Assembly: GCA_030642225.1 (NCBI GenBank)
Contig: DAOWOC010000107.1
Location: 1 to 5,098 of the forward strand
DNA length: 5,098 nucleotides
Direction: 5' to 3'
Source: Deltaproteobacteria bacterium
GTDB lineage: Bacteria > Desulfobacterota > DAOWOC01
Position 1 is the first letter of the stretch, and every line of letters begins with the position of its first letter. The translations under genes and the position numbers were made by a program. This document shows, in pieces, positions 1-5,098 of this stretch. The notes beneath the pieces were generated by a model. That model was not told where the DNA came from. It did not search any database and worked only from the letters and a program-made list of their open reading frames with translations.

Positions 1-797
1 GGCCGGATTCAGTTTATGCGTATGGGTTTAAGAAGAGAGCACTTTCTGGAAAGCTGTTGGATTCGTTCGTGAAAATTGTTTATAAGAACTGCGAAACAGT
101 TTTCGTCTCTTGTAAAGGGTTTAAATGGAAAATAGAAAAATATGTTCCAGACGCCAAAATAATCCTTTCTCCTCAATGGCCTCCTGTTGATTTGAACTTC
201 GATCGAGCAATTTCTCATGAGTCATTAAAAGGGGGTTTTAATTTTACATTTGCGGGCAATATCGGAAAAGTTCAGAATTTGGAGAATGTTATCAGGGGAT
301 TTGCACTCCTGCCAAAGTCCAGTGACCGGATTAACTTAAATATTATCGGTGATGGCTCAAATCTGAAAATCTTAAAAAATATCGTTAAAAAAGAGAAAAT
401 TGCAAATGTATATTTCTGGGGCAGAAGACCATTAAAGGAGATGCCACAATGGTTTGAAGGGAGTGACGCTTTAATAATATCGTTAATTAACGAGCCAATT
501 TTTTCTTTAACAGTACCTGCAAAATTTCAAGCTTATCTTGGTTCTGGTAAACCAATCTATTGTGTGATGAAAGGGGAGGTCGCAAATTTAGTAATAAATA
601 ATAAGATTGGTTTTGTTGCACAGCCAGACGATATTAATGATGTCAGGTTAGGATTTGAAAAATTTTTAAATACCCCGAAGCGTGAATTGCAAGTATTTGG
701 CAATAACATGAAAACACTTTTAAATAAAGAATATGATTGCAATAAAATTATAGAACAAATGACAAAAGAGATTTTCCCTTTATCCATTTCTGCTTAA
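1..797 (+). CDS. Glycosyltransferase family 4 (GT-B fold), WbuB-like, 5'-truncated by the window edge
   Basis: Likely transfers a sugar from a nucleotide-sugar donor to a lipid-linked glycan at the cytoplasmic face of the inner membrane. The frame is open to the left edge, with codons counted from base 3, so 264 residues are visible. Members of this family are usually near 400 residues, so roughly the first third is missing. The visible start, PDSVYAYG, preceded by bases 'gg' that would complete a Trp codon TGG, matches the WP-[DE]-S motif I associate with WbuB-like enzymes. The C-terminal Rossmann half is clear: FTFAGNIGK (visible residues 81-89), a strand with IIGDGS (114-119), and the donor-site segment EPIFSLTVPAKFQAYLGSGK (164-183). 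That segment is the variant of the GT4 E-x7-E region with PAK in place of a second Glu. A TTG at 57 is internal and not a start. The gene ends at TAA 795-797. Its GC content is lower than that of the downstream genes. Donor and acceptor cannot be read from the sequence. Confidence 0.88.
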   Translation, partial: PDSVYAYGFKKRALSGKLLDSFVKIVYKNCETVFVSCKGFKWKIEKYVPDAKIILSPQWPPVDLNFDRAISHESLKGGFNFTFAGNIGKVQNLENVIRGFALLPKSSDRINLNIIGDGSNLKILKNIVKKEKIANVYFWGRRPLKEMPQWFEGSDALIISLINEPIFSLTVPAKFQAYLGSGKPIYCVMKGEVANLVINNKIGFVAQPDDINDVRLGFEKFLNTPKRELQVFGNNMKTLLNKEYDCNKIIEQMTKEIFPLSISA

Positions 798-889
798 GGC
801 CAAAATTGGATCTGGCTTTGGCGCCGGAATCAATAGTAAAAATATTTTAAAATGGTCGCTTTCAAGCAGTTAGATTGGGCAATTGAATA

Positions 890-953
890 AAAATATATGA
901 TACTATCAATAAAATATATTATACTATTAAAAAAAATATATTATATTATTAAA
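890..953. repeat. Three imperfect 21-bp tandem repeats upstream of the transferase gene
   Basis: Units lie at 890-910, 911-931 and 933-953. Each begins AAAATATAT and continues with a TATACT-like core and an ATTAA-like end. Units 1 and 2 agree at 18 of 21 positions and units 2 and 3 at 20 of 21 by hand alignment. One extra A (932) separates units 2 and 3. The period of 21-22 bp is two helical turns, so equivalent positions fall on one face of the DNA. The last unit ends 29 bases before the transferase start. A role in DNA bending, protein binding or promoter strength is inference. AT-rich replication slippage is the plain alternative. Confidence 0.65.
897..925 (+). promoter_or_regulatory. Candidate sigma70-type promoter for the transferase gene
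   Basis: ATGATA (897-902, 4 of 6 matches to TTGACA) is followed after 17 bases by TATACT (920-925, 5 of 6 matches to TATAAT). Transcription would begin near 932, leaving an untranslated leader of about 50 bases. The -10 hexamer lies in repeat unit 2. Unit 3 offers TATATT (942-947) and unit 1 GATACT (900-904 region) as related hexamers. In a region this rich in A and T such matches arise easily by chance, so the call is tentative. Confidence 0.3.
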
Positions 954-982
954 TGATTTGTTTTTAAATGGAATATATTTGA

Positions 983-2491
983 ATGACAACAATCCTTTTT
1001 AGTTTTTGTATATCATTGATTATTTCTCTTATCATAACCCCTTTTGTCGGCAGGCTTGGACTACTGCTTGGCGCTATTGATAATGTTAACAGCAGGAAGA
1101 TGCACACTGCAATAATCCCAAGGTGCGGCGGCATAGCCTTTGTTTTTGCATTTTTATTTTCCCTTTTATTTACTTCTTTATTAAATACAGATATTTCAGA
1201 ACAATTCAGGATTGATCAAAAAACCTTGTTTTTGTTTTTGGGAGGTTTTTTGACGGTTGGTGTAGGTCTATTTGATGATTTTAAAAGACTTGGTCATAAG
1301 GTTAAATTTCTTTTTCAGATCCTTGGGGCTTCTTTGGCATTTTATGGCGGTATTCGGATAGAAATATTTGGTTTTTTTGGTGTTGATCTGTATCTGGGTT
1401 TTTGTTCTTATTGTATAACTGTATTCTGGTTTTTGTTTTTTGTAAATGCTGTTAATCTTATTGACGGCCTTGACGGGCTTGCAGCAGGGATATGTTTTTT
1501 TACATTTATCGTTTTGGGGCTGCTTTCCATGTTAAGAGGAGATTTTCTCACGACTCTTTATTTTGCTGCCCTTGCAGGTTCACTCCTGGGATTTCTCCGC
1601 TATAATTTCAACCCGGCTTCTATTTTTATGGGTGATGGCGGAAGCTATTTTTTAGGATATATGATTGCCGGCCTTTCTGTTTTAAGTTCCATGAAAAGTC
1701 AGCTTGGTGCTGTTATCTTAATCCCTGTGGTCGCCCTCGGCGTACCGGTTATTGATACCATCCTTTCTCCTGTCCGGCGTTTTATCCTTGGCAGGAGGAT
1801 GTTCAGGCCGGATAATGGACATATCCATCATCAATTGGTTGCATCAGGATTTTCCAAAAAAAATGCTGTTTTAATTATTTACGGGATTTCAGTTTTGCTA
1901 TGTCTCGTATCTGTGGGTATGGTGCATTTCAGAGATGAAAGGGCGGGGCTGCTTTTAATTGTCCTCATGGCTGTTGCGTTTATTTTTATTCGTAAGATCG
2001 GCTATTTTGAATATTTTACCAATGATAAATTATTGGGCTGGTTTAAGGATATATCCGATGAAGCAGGCTTTACGCATGATCGCCGGAGTTTTTTAAACCT
2101 GCAGGTAGATATTGGGAATTCCAGATCCATACCCGAGCTATGGGATAAAATGATTGCAGCCTTTAAAAAGCTGGAATTTGATATGGCGGAAATGCAATTT
2201 AATATGGGTGATAGTCTTGAACAATCACCTGAAAAAGATGATGATCCAGGTCAAAGGCAAATCAATTTTGAATGGGCAAGAGAGCATTTTGATAAAGAAA
2301 AAGATATTTTTAAAGATTCATTGCTTAAAATGGAATTGCCTCTCAGGACATCAAACGGCTGCCCAAGTTATGGATCTTTATGGCTGATTAAAGATTTAAA
2401 GCGTGATCCCATATCCCATTACACGCTTCGGAGGGTGGAACATTTGAGGAGAACCACGATTAATACATTAAGATGTATTGAAAAAAAATAA
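983..2491 (+). CDS. WecA/TagO-type polyprenyl-phosphate sugar-1-phosphate transferase with a C-terminal cytoplasmic extension
   Basis: Predicted to transfer a HexNAc-1-phosphate from a UDP-sugar to undecaprenyl phosphate, the first membrane step of a lipid-linked glycan. Family hallmarks over about 340 residues: SRKMH and IPRCGG (37-50), the Mg-binding pair GLFDD (95-99), NAVNLIDGLDGLAAG (155-169), FMGDGGSYFLG (215-225) and the HIHHQL loop (280-285) that marks the WecA-like branch and helps set sugar specificity. About eleven hydrophobic segments span residues 1-338, as in WecA. Residues about 350-502 form a soluble tail absent from WecA (about 370 residues). It has a helix at 383-397, strands near 446-456 and 463-470, and a basic terminal helix at 479-502. 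ATG 983 is chosen because TGA 980-982 closes the frame just upstream. Its ribosome site (TGGAAT, 969-974) is weak. The sugar used (GlcNAc or another) is unknown. Confidence 0.93.
   Translation: MTTILFSFCISLIISLIITPFVGRLGLLLGAIDNVNSRKMHTAIIPRCGGIAFVFAFLFSLLFTSLLNTDISEQFRIDQKTLFLFLGGFLTVGVGLFDDFKRLGHKVKFLFQILGASLAFYGGIRIEIFGFFGVDLYLGFCSYCITVFWFLFFVNAVNLIDGLDGLAAGICFFTFIVLGLLSMLRGDFLTTLYFAALAGSLLGFLRYNFNPASIFMGDGGSYFLGYMIAGLSVLSSMKSQLGAVILIPVVALGVPVIDTILSPVRRFILGRRMFRPDNGHIHHQLVASGFSKKNAVLIIYGISVLLCLVSVGMVHFRDERAGLLLIVLMAVAFIFIRKIGYFEYFTNDKLLGWFKDISDEAGFTHDRRSFLNLQVDIGNSRSIPELWDKMIAAFKKLEFDMAEMQFNMGDSLEQSPEKDDDPGQRQINFEWAREHFDKEKDIFKDSLLKMELPLRTSNGCPSYGSLWLIKDLKRDPISHYTLRRVEHLRRTTINTLRCIEKK
2460..2481 (+). 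other. Hairpin-forming inverted repeat at the 3' end of the transferase gene
   Basis: AATACAT (2462-2468) and ATGTATT (2473-2479) are perfect complements around a four-base loop TAAG. A T-G wobble (2461/2480) and a T-A pair (2460/2481) extend the stem to nine. It is followed by A8 (2481-2488), not a T run, so it is not a standard terminator on the + strand. Read on the - strand, the T run precedes the stem. It could influence mRNA processing between the transferase and exported-protein genes, but it may be chance in AT-rich codons. Confidence 0.4.
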
Positions 2492-2506
2492 AATATTTGA
2501 TAATAT
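2478..2506 (+). promoter_or_regulatory. Candidate promoter for the three export-related genes
   Basis: TTGAAA (2478-2483, 5 of 6 to the -35 consensus) and TAATAT (2501-2506, 4 of 6 to the -10) are 17 bases apart, and the -10 is preceded by TGA (2498-2500), an extended -10 pattern. A start near 2513 would give a leader of about 30 bases before ATG 2542. The -35 overlaps the last codons of the transferase gene and the hairpin there. If used, it would let the exported-protein, barrel and OPX genes be expressed apart from the transferase. The surrounding AT-rich composition keeps confidence low. Confidence 0.3.
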
Positions 2507-2520
2507 TTGATAATATTTTT
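2491..2520. repeat. Three 10-bp tandem units of TAATATTTGA type
   Basis: Units at 2491-2500 (AAATATTTGA), 2501-2510 (TAATATTTGA) and 2511-2520 (TAATATTTTT) repeat with a period of one helical turn. The first differs from the second by one base, the third by two. They fill most of the 50-base gap after the transferase stop codon and generate GATAAT twice (2499-2504, 2509-2514), a 5-of-6 match to a -10 hexamer. Their use as promoter elements is inferred. Confidence 0.55.
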
Positions 2521-2541
2521 TAATTTTAAAGGGTAATTATC

Positions 2542-3147
2542 ATGAAAAAAAGAGACCATGCTGTAATCAGTATATTCTGTTGCTGCTCGTTTTTATTATT
2601 TTCAGTTGGTTTGCTTAATGCTGCTTCACCATATGAAAAATTAAACAAGGCCGAAGCCCTTGCTGTCAAGGCATCCCAAATTGCCATAAAGGCTATGGAA
2701 AATTGTGATACCAGGGCGGCAAAAAAAGCCATTAATCTTGTGAACCAGGCAGCACCTCTTGTGCTTGAGGCCACTACCGATGCCCAGGAGATGAAAGATG
2801 CCAGGTTGATTAAAAGGGCGCTGGGTGTTTCCGGCCGGATAGGCGCTACAAATACCCAGATTATTATCCTGGCATCCAAGCTTATGCAATGCACTATGAG
2901 TGTGAAAGGTCTGCGGGATGTTGTTAAAATCTCAAACCATTCTCTGGAGATGAAACAGAGACTCATCAAGATGAATGATGATATTGTTAATGCCATGAGC
3001 GTGCTTGAGCTTGAGGGAGTTGATATAGATATACCCTTTGATTATAAAGTCACTAAATGGGATGATTTTAAATATCCTGTTGGCGATGAGTTGCCGTTAA
3101 GGGAAACAGAACCAATAAAGGATACTGAGCCTGCAAGCCCCATATAA
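2542..3147 (+). CDS. Exported alpha-helical protein of unknown function in a polysaccharide export gene group
   Basis: I do not recognise this family. The 201-residue product starts with a typical signal peptide: KKR near the start, a hydrophobic core with three consecutive Cys (13-15), and a likely signal peptidase I site after LLNA (27) or NAA (28). No Cys sits at the cleavage site, so it is not a lipoprotein. The mature part to about residue 155 is rich in Ala, Lys, Met and Ile with helix-favouring heptad-like spacing. It has just two Cys (55 and 117), which could form a disulfide in the periplasm. The last 45 residues are acidic and proline-bearing (DIDIPFDYKV, then EPIKDTEPASPI) and probably extended. 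ATG 2542 has a purine-rich site AAAGGG (2528-2533) eight bases upstream. Only 12 bases separate it from the barrel gene, so the two are almost certainly cotranscribed. A periplasmic adaptor or barrel partner role is inference from position. Confidence 0.82.
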   Translation: MKKRDHAVISIFCCCSFLLFSVGLLNAASPYEKLNKAEALAVKASQIAIKAMENCDTRAAKKAINLVNQAAPLVLEATTDAQEMKDARLIKRALGVSGRIGATNTQIIILASKLMQCTMSVKGLRDVVKISNHSLEMKQRLIKMNDDIVNAMSVLELEGVDIDIPFDYKVTKWDDFKYPVGDELPLRETEPIKDTEPASPI

Positions 3148-3159
3148 AAGGAAATAGAA

Positions 3160-4383
3160 ATGTTCAGACAAAAAATGTTTCAAAATTTATTTTTTTTAGC
3201 ATATCTTTGTTTTATTGCGTTTCCTTGCGCTGGTTTTGCAATGCAGGCCATAGTTGAGCCATCATTGTCTGTCAGTGCAAGGCATGACAATAATTATTTC
3301 AAGGCTGAAAAAAAAGAAAGAGATGTTTTCAGCTATGTGATTTCACCCGGGATTGAGCTTGGCCTTGAGACAGCAAAGACAAAGGCATTTTTTAATTATA
3401 GACTTAATGTTTGTTATTTTGATGATGAAGGGAGTATCCCCGCAGGGGAGAGAGATGCTAATGATGGTGATTTTTTAGGTCACGATTTGACGGCAGGGAT
3501 TCATATGATGCCTGTAGAAAGGCTTAAAATTGGGTTTGAGGACTCATTTTACAAGACAATTGATCCCGCGAGATCAGATACCCTGTCTAATTCCGTGCTC
3601 CGTGAAAAGTATTTTATAAACAGGTTTACGCCATCAATATTCTTTGAGGCGGTATATAATTTTACATTCTGGGGACGTTACCGTTACACAATACTTGATT
3701 ATTATTCATCCCGTAATGAGGATTCAAAGGAAGATCGCGGGATTGTTGATATAATTTATAATTTTAATTCAAAGACATGCCTTGATTTTGAATACCAGTA
3801 CTGGATCAGGACATATGATCTTGCTACTTCTGATTATGATTCAAGCCAGGCCATGGTTGTTTTTCGTCAACAGTTGAATTATCTGCAATATGAGATAGGG
3901 GCTGGATATCATGATAGAAGGTTTGATGAAAAGGGTAAAGACGATATGCATACATTTGCCTATCGTGTTGCTTTAAAGTTTCAAAACCCTCCCAAAGGTC
4001 TGGGCGAGGCTAAATCCTATGTCACCTTGAGCGCCAAGCAGAATTTTAATAATGTCGGCATAGCTGCCGATTATTTTACCGGCCATTATTTCAGCATTGG
4101 GCTTGGCCATGTTTTTATGAAAAAGATAGGCACGTGCATTGATTTTAGTTATTTAGATAGTAATTATGAAAAATACAAAGGCCTGACACATAAAGGAACC
4201 ATTAGTACCAGGGATGACAATACATACAAGGTGACTGGTAAGATAAGTTATACTTTTTTAAAAGGTATAATCAAACCCTCTTTTACCGCAGGTTATGAGG
4301 AAAGGGATTCCAATCTTGCTGGTTTTGGATATGAAAACACCTTTTTTATGCTTGGTCTGGATTTAAGTTATGAACTTTTGTAA
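3160..4383 (+). CDS. Predicted outer-membrane beta-barrel protein associated with polysaccharide export
   Basis: Probably an integral outer-membrane barrel, in the style of the putative beta-barrel porin 2 / PEP-CTERM-associated barrel families. The signal peptide has a hydrophobic core at residues 9-20 and a likely cut after AGFA (27). The mature chain opens with IVEPSLSVSARHDNNYF (31-47), resembling the 'P-S-L ... D-N' opening of those barrels. It then runs as alternating polar and hydrophobic strands with many aromatic residues and charged loops, for example FSYVISPGIELGLE (57-70), ATSDYDSSQAMVVFRQQLNY (222-241) and FFMLGLDLSYELL (395-407). About 380 mature residues would suit 16-18 strands. 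The final residue is Leu, not the usual Phe or Tyr, though Tyr is at 404. A good ribosome site AAGGAA (3148-3153) lies six bases before ATG. ATG at residue 6 is an alternative. Substrate unseen; a role as polymer channel follows from its neighbours. Confidence 0.8.
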   Translation: MFRQKMFQNLFFLAYLCFIAFPCAGFAMQAIVEPSLSVSARHDNNYFKAEKKERDVFSYVISPGIELGLETAKTKAFFNYRLNVCYFDDEGSIPAGERDANDGDFLGHDLTAGIHMMPVERLKIGFEDSFYKTIDPARSDTLSNSVLREKYFINRFTPSIFFEAVYNFTFWGRYRYTILDYYSSRNEDSKEDRGIVDIIYNFNSKTCLDFEYQYWIRTYDLATSDYDSSQAMVVFRQQLNYLQYEIGAGYHDRRFDEKGKDDMHTFAYRVALKFQNPPKGLGEAKSYVTLSAKQNFNNVGIAADYFTGHYFSIGLGHVFMKKIGTCIDFSYLDSNYEKYKGLTHKGTISTRDDNTYKVTGKISYTFLKGIIKPSFTAGYEERDSNLAGFGYENTFFMLGLDLSYELL

Positions 4384-4436
4384 TATGATTTTAATATTTT
4401 AAACTAAATGGCCTTCTCTTTTTTTTAAGGAATAAA

Positions 4437-5039
4437 ATGCATCCAATCCATATGGCAGGGAAGTATGTCTGCTTGATCTTATGTTTGTTTTTGGCACTCT
4501 TTTTTTTATCATCTGTTTCAAGTGCAAGGGATATTAAGGCATACAAGATCGGCCACAGGGATATCCTTACGATTAATATCCTTGCCGGAGGTGAAGTTCA
4601 ACATAAGGCGGATATTACCGTATCATCACAGGGAACGGTCAATATACCATTTATAGGCTTTATTAAAGCCGATGGACTTACTATCTTTCAGCTTGAAGAG
4701 AAGATTACAGGGCTTCTTCAAAAAGACTACTTTGTAGCACCCCAGGTGAATATTCATATAAAAGAATACAAGAGCCTGCAATATTACATATCAATTGAAG
4801 GTGAGGTTAAAAAACCAGGAATATATGATTATCAATCAGGTTTAACCATCTTCAACGCATGTATACAGGCCGGAGGATTTACCAAATTTGCTGCGCCAAA
4901 TAGAGCCCGTATTATCCGTAATGAGGAAGAAGGGCAGAAGATTATCAAGATCAATCTTAATGATATCAAGTCAGGCAAGATGCCTGATCAGGAGCTGAAA
5001 CCCGGTAACAGAATTCATGTCCCTAAAACATGGTTGTGA
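4437..5039 (+). CDS. Short periplasmic polysaccharide export (OPX, Wza-related) protein with an SLBB domain
   Basis: Belongs to the OPX group that guides polysaccharide across the periplasm to the outer membrane. A signal peptide with a long hydrophobic core (11-24) ends at SSVSSA (25-30), a signal peptidase I site. There is no lipobox, unlike Wza. Residues 35-112 form the polysaccharide export domain, with YKIGHRDILTINI, the DITVSSQGTVNIPFIGFI strand set and VAPQVNIHIKEY. Residues 116-161 form one SLBB domain: ISIEGEVKKPGIYDY, then LTIFNACIQAGGFTKFAAPN. A closing segment has LKPGNRIHVP (187-196). At 200 residues it is about half of Wza and lacks extra SLBB repeats and the C-terminal outer-membrane helix. 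Its length and layout recall OPX proteins of exosortase/PEP-CTERM loci and short myxobacterial ones. Ribosome site AAGGA (4427-4431) supports ATG 4437; ATG 4452 (residue 6) is possible. Lies 53 bases after the barrel gene. Confidence 0.92.
   Translation: MHPIHMAGKYVCLILCLFLALFFLSSVSSARDIKAYKIGHRDILTINILAGGEVQHKADITVSSQGTVNIPFIGFIKADGLTIFQLEEKITGLLQKDYFVAPQVNIHIKEYKSLQYYISIEGEVKKPGIYDYQSGLTIFNACIQAGGFTKFAAPNRARIIRNEEEGQKIIKINLNDIKSGKMPDQELKPGNRIHVPKTWL
4971..4987 (+). other. Intragenic hairpin near the end of the OPX gene
   Basis: TCAGGCA (4971-4977) and TGCCTGA (4981-4987) are perfect complements around a three-base loop AGA. A G-T pair (4970/4988) could extend the stem. It falls about 50 bases before the stop codon and has no T run after it, so it is not a terminator. 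It may be a chance result of the codons for SGKMPD. Confidence 0.35.
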
Positions 5040-5098
5040 TAAGAAATTAGGACCCCGTAAAAATGCATAAATGTTAATAATTTTTTTTAGAATGAAGA
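5040..5098. other. Right-edge segment after the OPX gene, possible start of the next gene
   Basis: No terminator is visible: the T8 run at 5081-5088 has no GC-rich stem before it. Two ATGs stay open to the window edge, at 5071 (nine codons begin M-L-I-I-F-F) and at 5092 (M-K). Neither has a well-placed ribosome site. AGGA at 5049-5052 is best spaced for ATG 5063, which stops after four codons. In related loci a chain-length or tyrosine-kinase gene often comes next, but nothing here proves that. Confidence 0.3.

Larger units (their letters stand above)
798..982. other. AT-rich intergenic region between the glycosyltransferase and transferase genes
   Basis: This 185-base gap has no credible reading frame on either strand. 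It starts with a possible weak hairpin (GCCAAA 799-804 with TTTGGC 817-822, 12-base loop) that lacks a following T run, so I do not call it a terminator. A perfect palindrome AAAATATTTT lies at 839-848. The right half holds three 21-bp tandem units and the candidate promoter listed separately. The gap is much longer than those downstream (50, 12 and 53 bases), so the transferase probably starts a new transcription unit or sits at a module junction. Confidence 0.6.

Noticed and set aside
57..59. TTG at 57 as the start of the glycosyltransferase
   Set aside because: The same frame is open through the left edge and encodes family-like sequence (PDSVYAYG) before this codon, and there is no ribosome site in front of it.
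9..218. 69-codon frame on the - strand
   Set aside because: Antisense shadow of the glycosyltransferase gene with no supporting signals.
557..787. 76-codon frame on the - strand
   Set aside because: Antisense shadow of the glycosyltransferase C-terminus.
799..822. Intrinsic terminator after the glycosyltransferase
   Set aside because: The GCCAAA/TTTGGC stem is short with a 12-base loop and is followed by GCCGGAATC, not a T run.
890..953. CRISPR-like repeat array
   Set aside because: The units abut with no spacers, are AT-only in character and number three. They are a simple tandem repeat.
2154..2387. 77-codon + strand frame within the transferase tail
   Set aside because: It lies wholly inside the transferase coding region in another frame, and its sequence is low-complexity Lys, Leu, Ile and Asn with no domain. 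I considered a frameshift explanation for the tail and saw no sign of one.
2641..2889. 82-codon frame on the - strand
   Set aside because: Shadow of the same + strand gene, with no ribosome site and no recognisable protein features.
2526..2996. 156-codon frame on the - strand
   Set aside because: It is the antisense shadow of the exported helical protein gene, whose signal peptide, ribosome site and spacing to the next gene are convincing.
3217..3240. Lipoprotein signal at Cys23 of the barrel protein
   Set aside because: The residues before the Cys are Ala-Phe-Pro, which do not fit the lipobox. A signal peptidase I site AGFA follows.
5081..5088. Terminator at the T8 run after the OPX gene
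   Set aside because: No stable stem precedes the run. The only nearby complementarity, GCAT/ATGT, has a two-base loop and cannot form a useful hairpin.

Overview
The window looks like part of a capsule or exopolysaccharide locus from a Gram-negative, AT-leaning bacterium. Three consecutive genes encode proteins with signal peptides. One is a predicted outer-membrane beta-barrel and another a polysaccharide-export (OPX, Wza-related) protein, so a two-membrane cell is implied. The short OPX protein, separate barrel and extended WecA-type transferase remind me of Desulfobacterota (former Deltaproteobacteria) loci. That taxonomic guess is inference only. All genes are on the + strand. I see no RNA gene, insertion sequence, phage gene or CRISPR array.

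Layout: 1-797 is the 3' part of a family 4 glycosyltransferase whose start lies to the left. 798-982 is an AT-rich gap with three near-identical 21-bp units carrying -10-like hexamers. 983-2491 encodes an integral-membrane polyprenyl-phosphate sugar-1-phosphate transferase (WecA/TagO/MraY superfamily) with an unusual cytoplasmic tail of about 150 residues. A short AT-rich gap with a 10-bp repeat and a candidate promoter follows. Then come an unrecognised helical exported protein (2542-3147), a predicted outer-membrane beta-barrel (3160-4383) and a short OPX protein (4437-5039). 5040-5098 is non-coding or the very start of the next gene.

How the genes may work together: the transferase would load the first sugar phosphate onto undecaprenyl phosphate at the inner membrane, and the glycosyltransferase would extend the chain on the cytoplasmic face. 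The OPX protein and barrel would then carry the polymer across the periplasm and outer membrane. The OPX protein has no lipobox and no room for the C-terminal outer-membrane helix of Wza, so the neighbouring barrel is the natural candidate for the outer-membrane channel. The helical protein encoded just before the barrel may be an accessory part. Flippase, polymerase, chain-length regulator and any exosortase are not in view.

The glycosyltransferase gene is clearly poorer in GC than the genes after it, with the change falling in the 798-982 gap. This fits the mosaic build of sugar-polymer loci.
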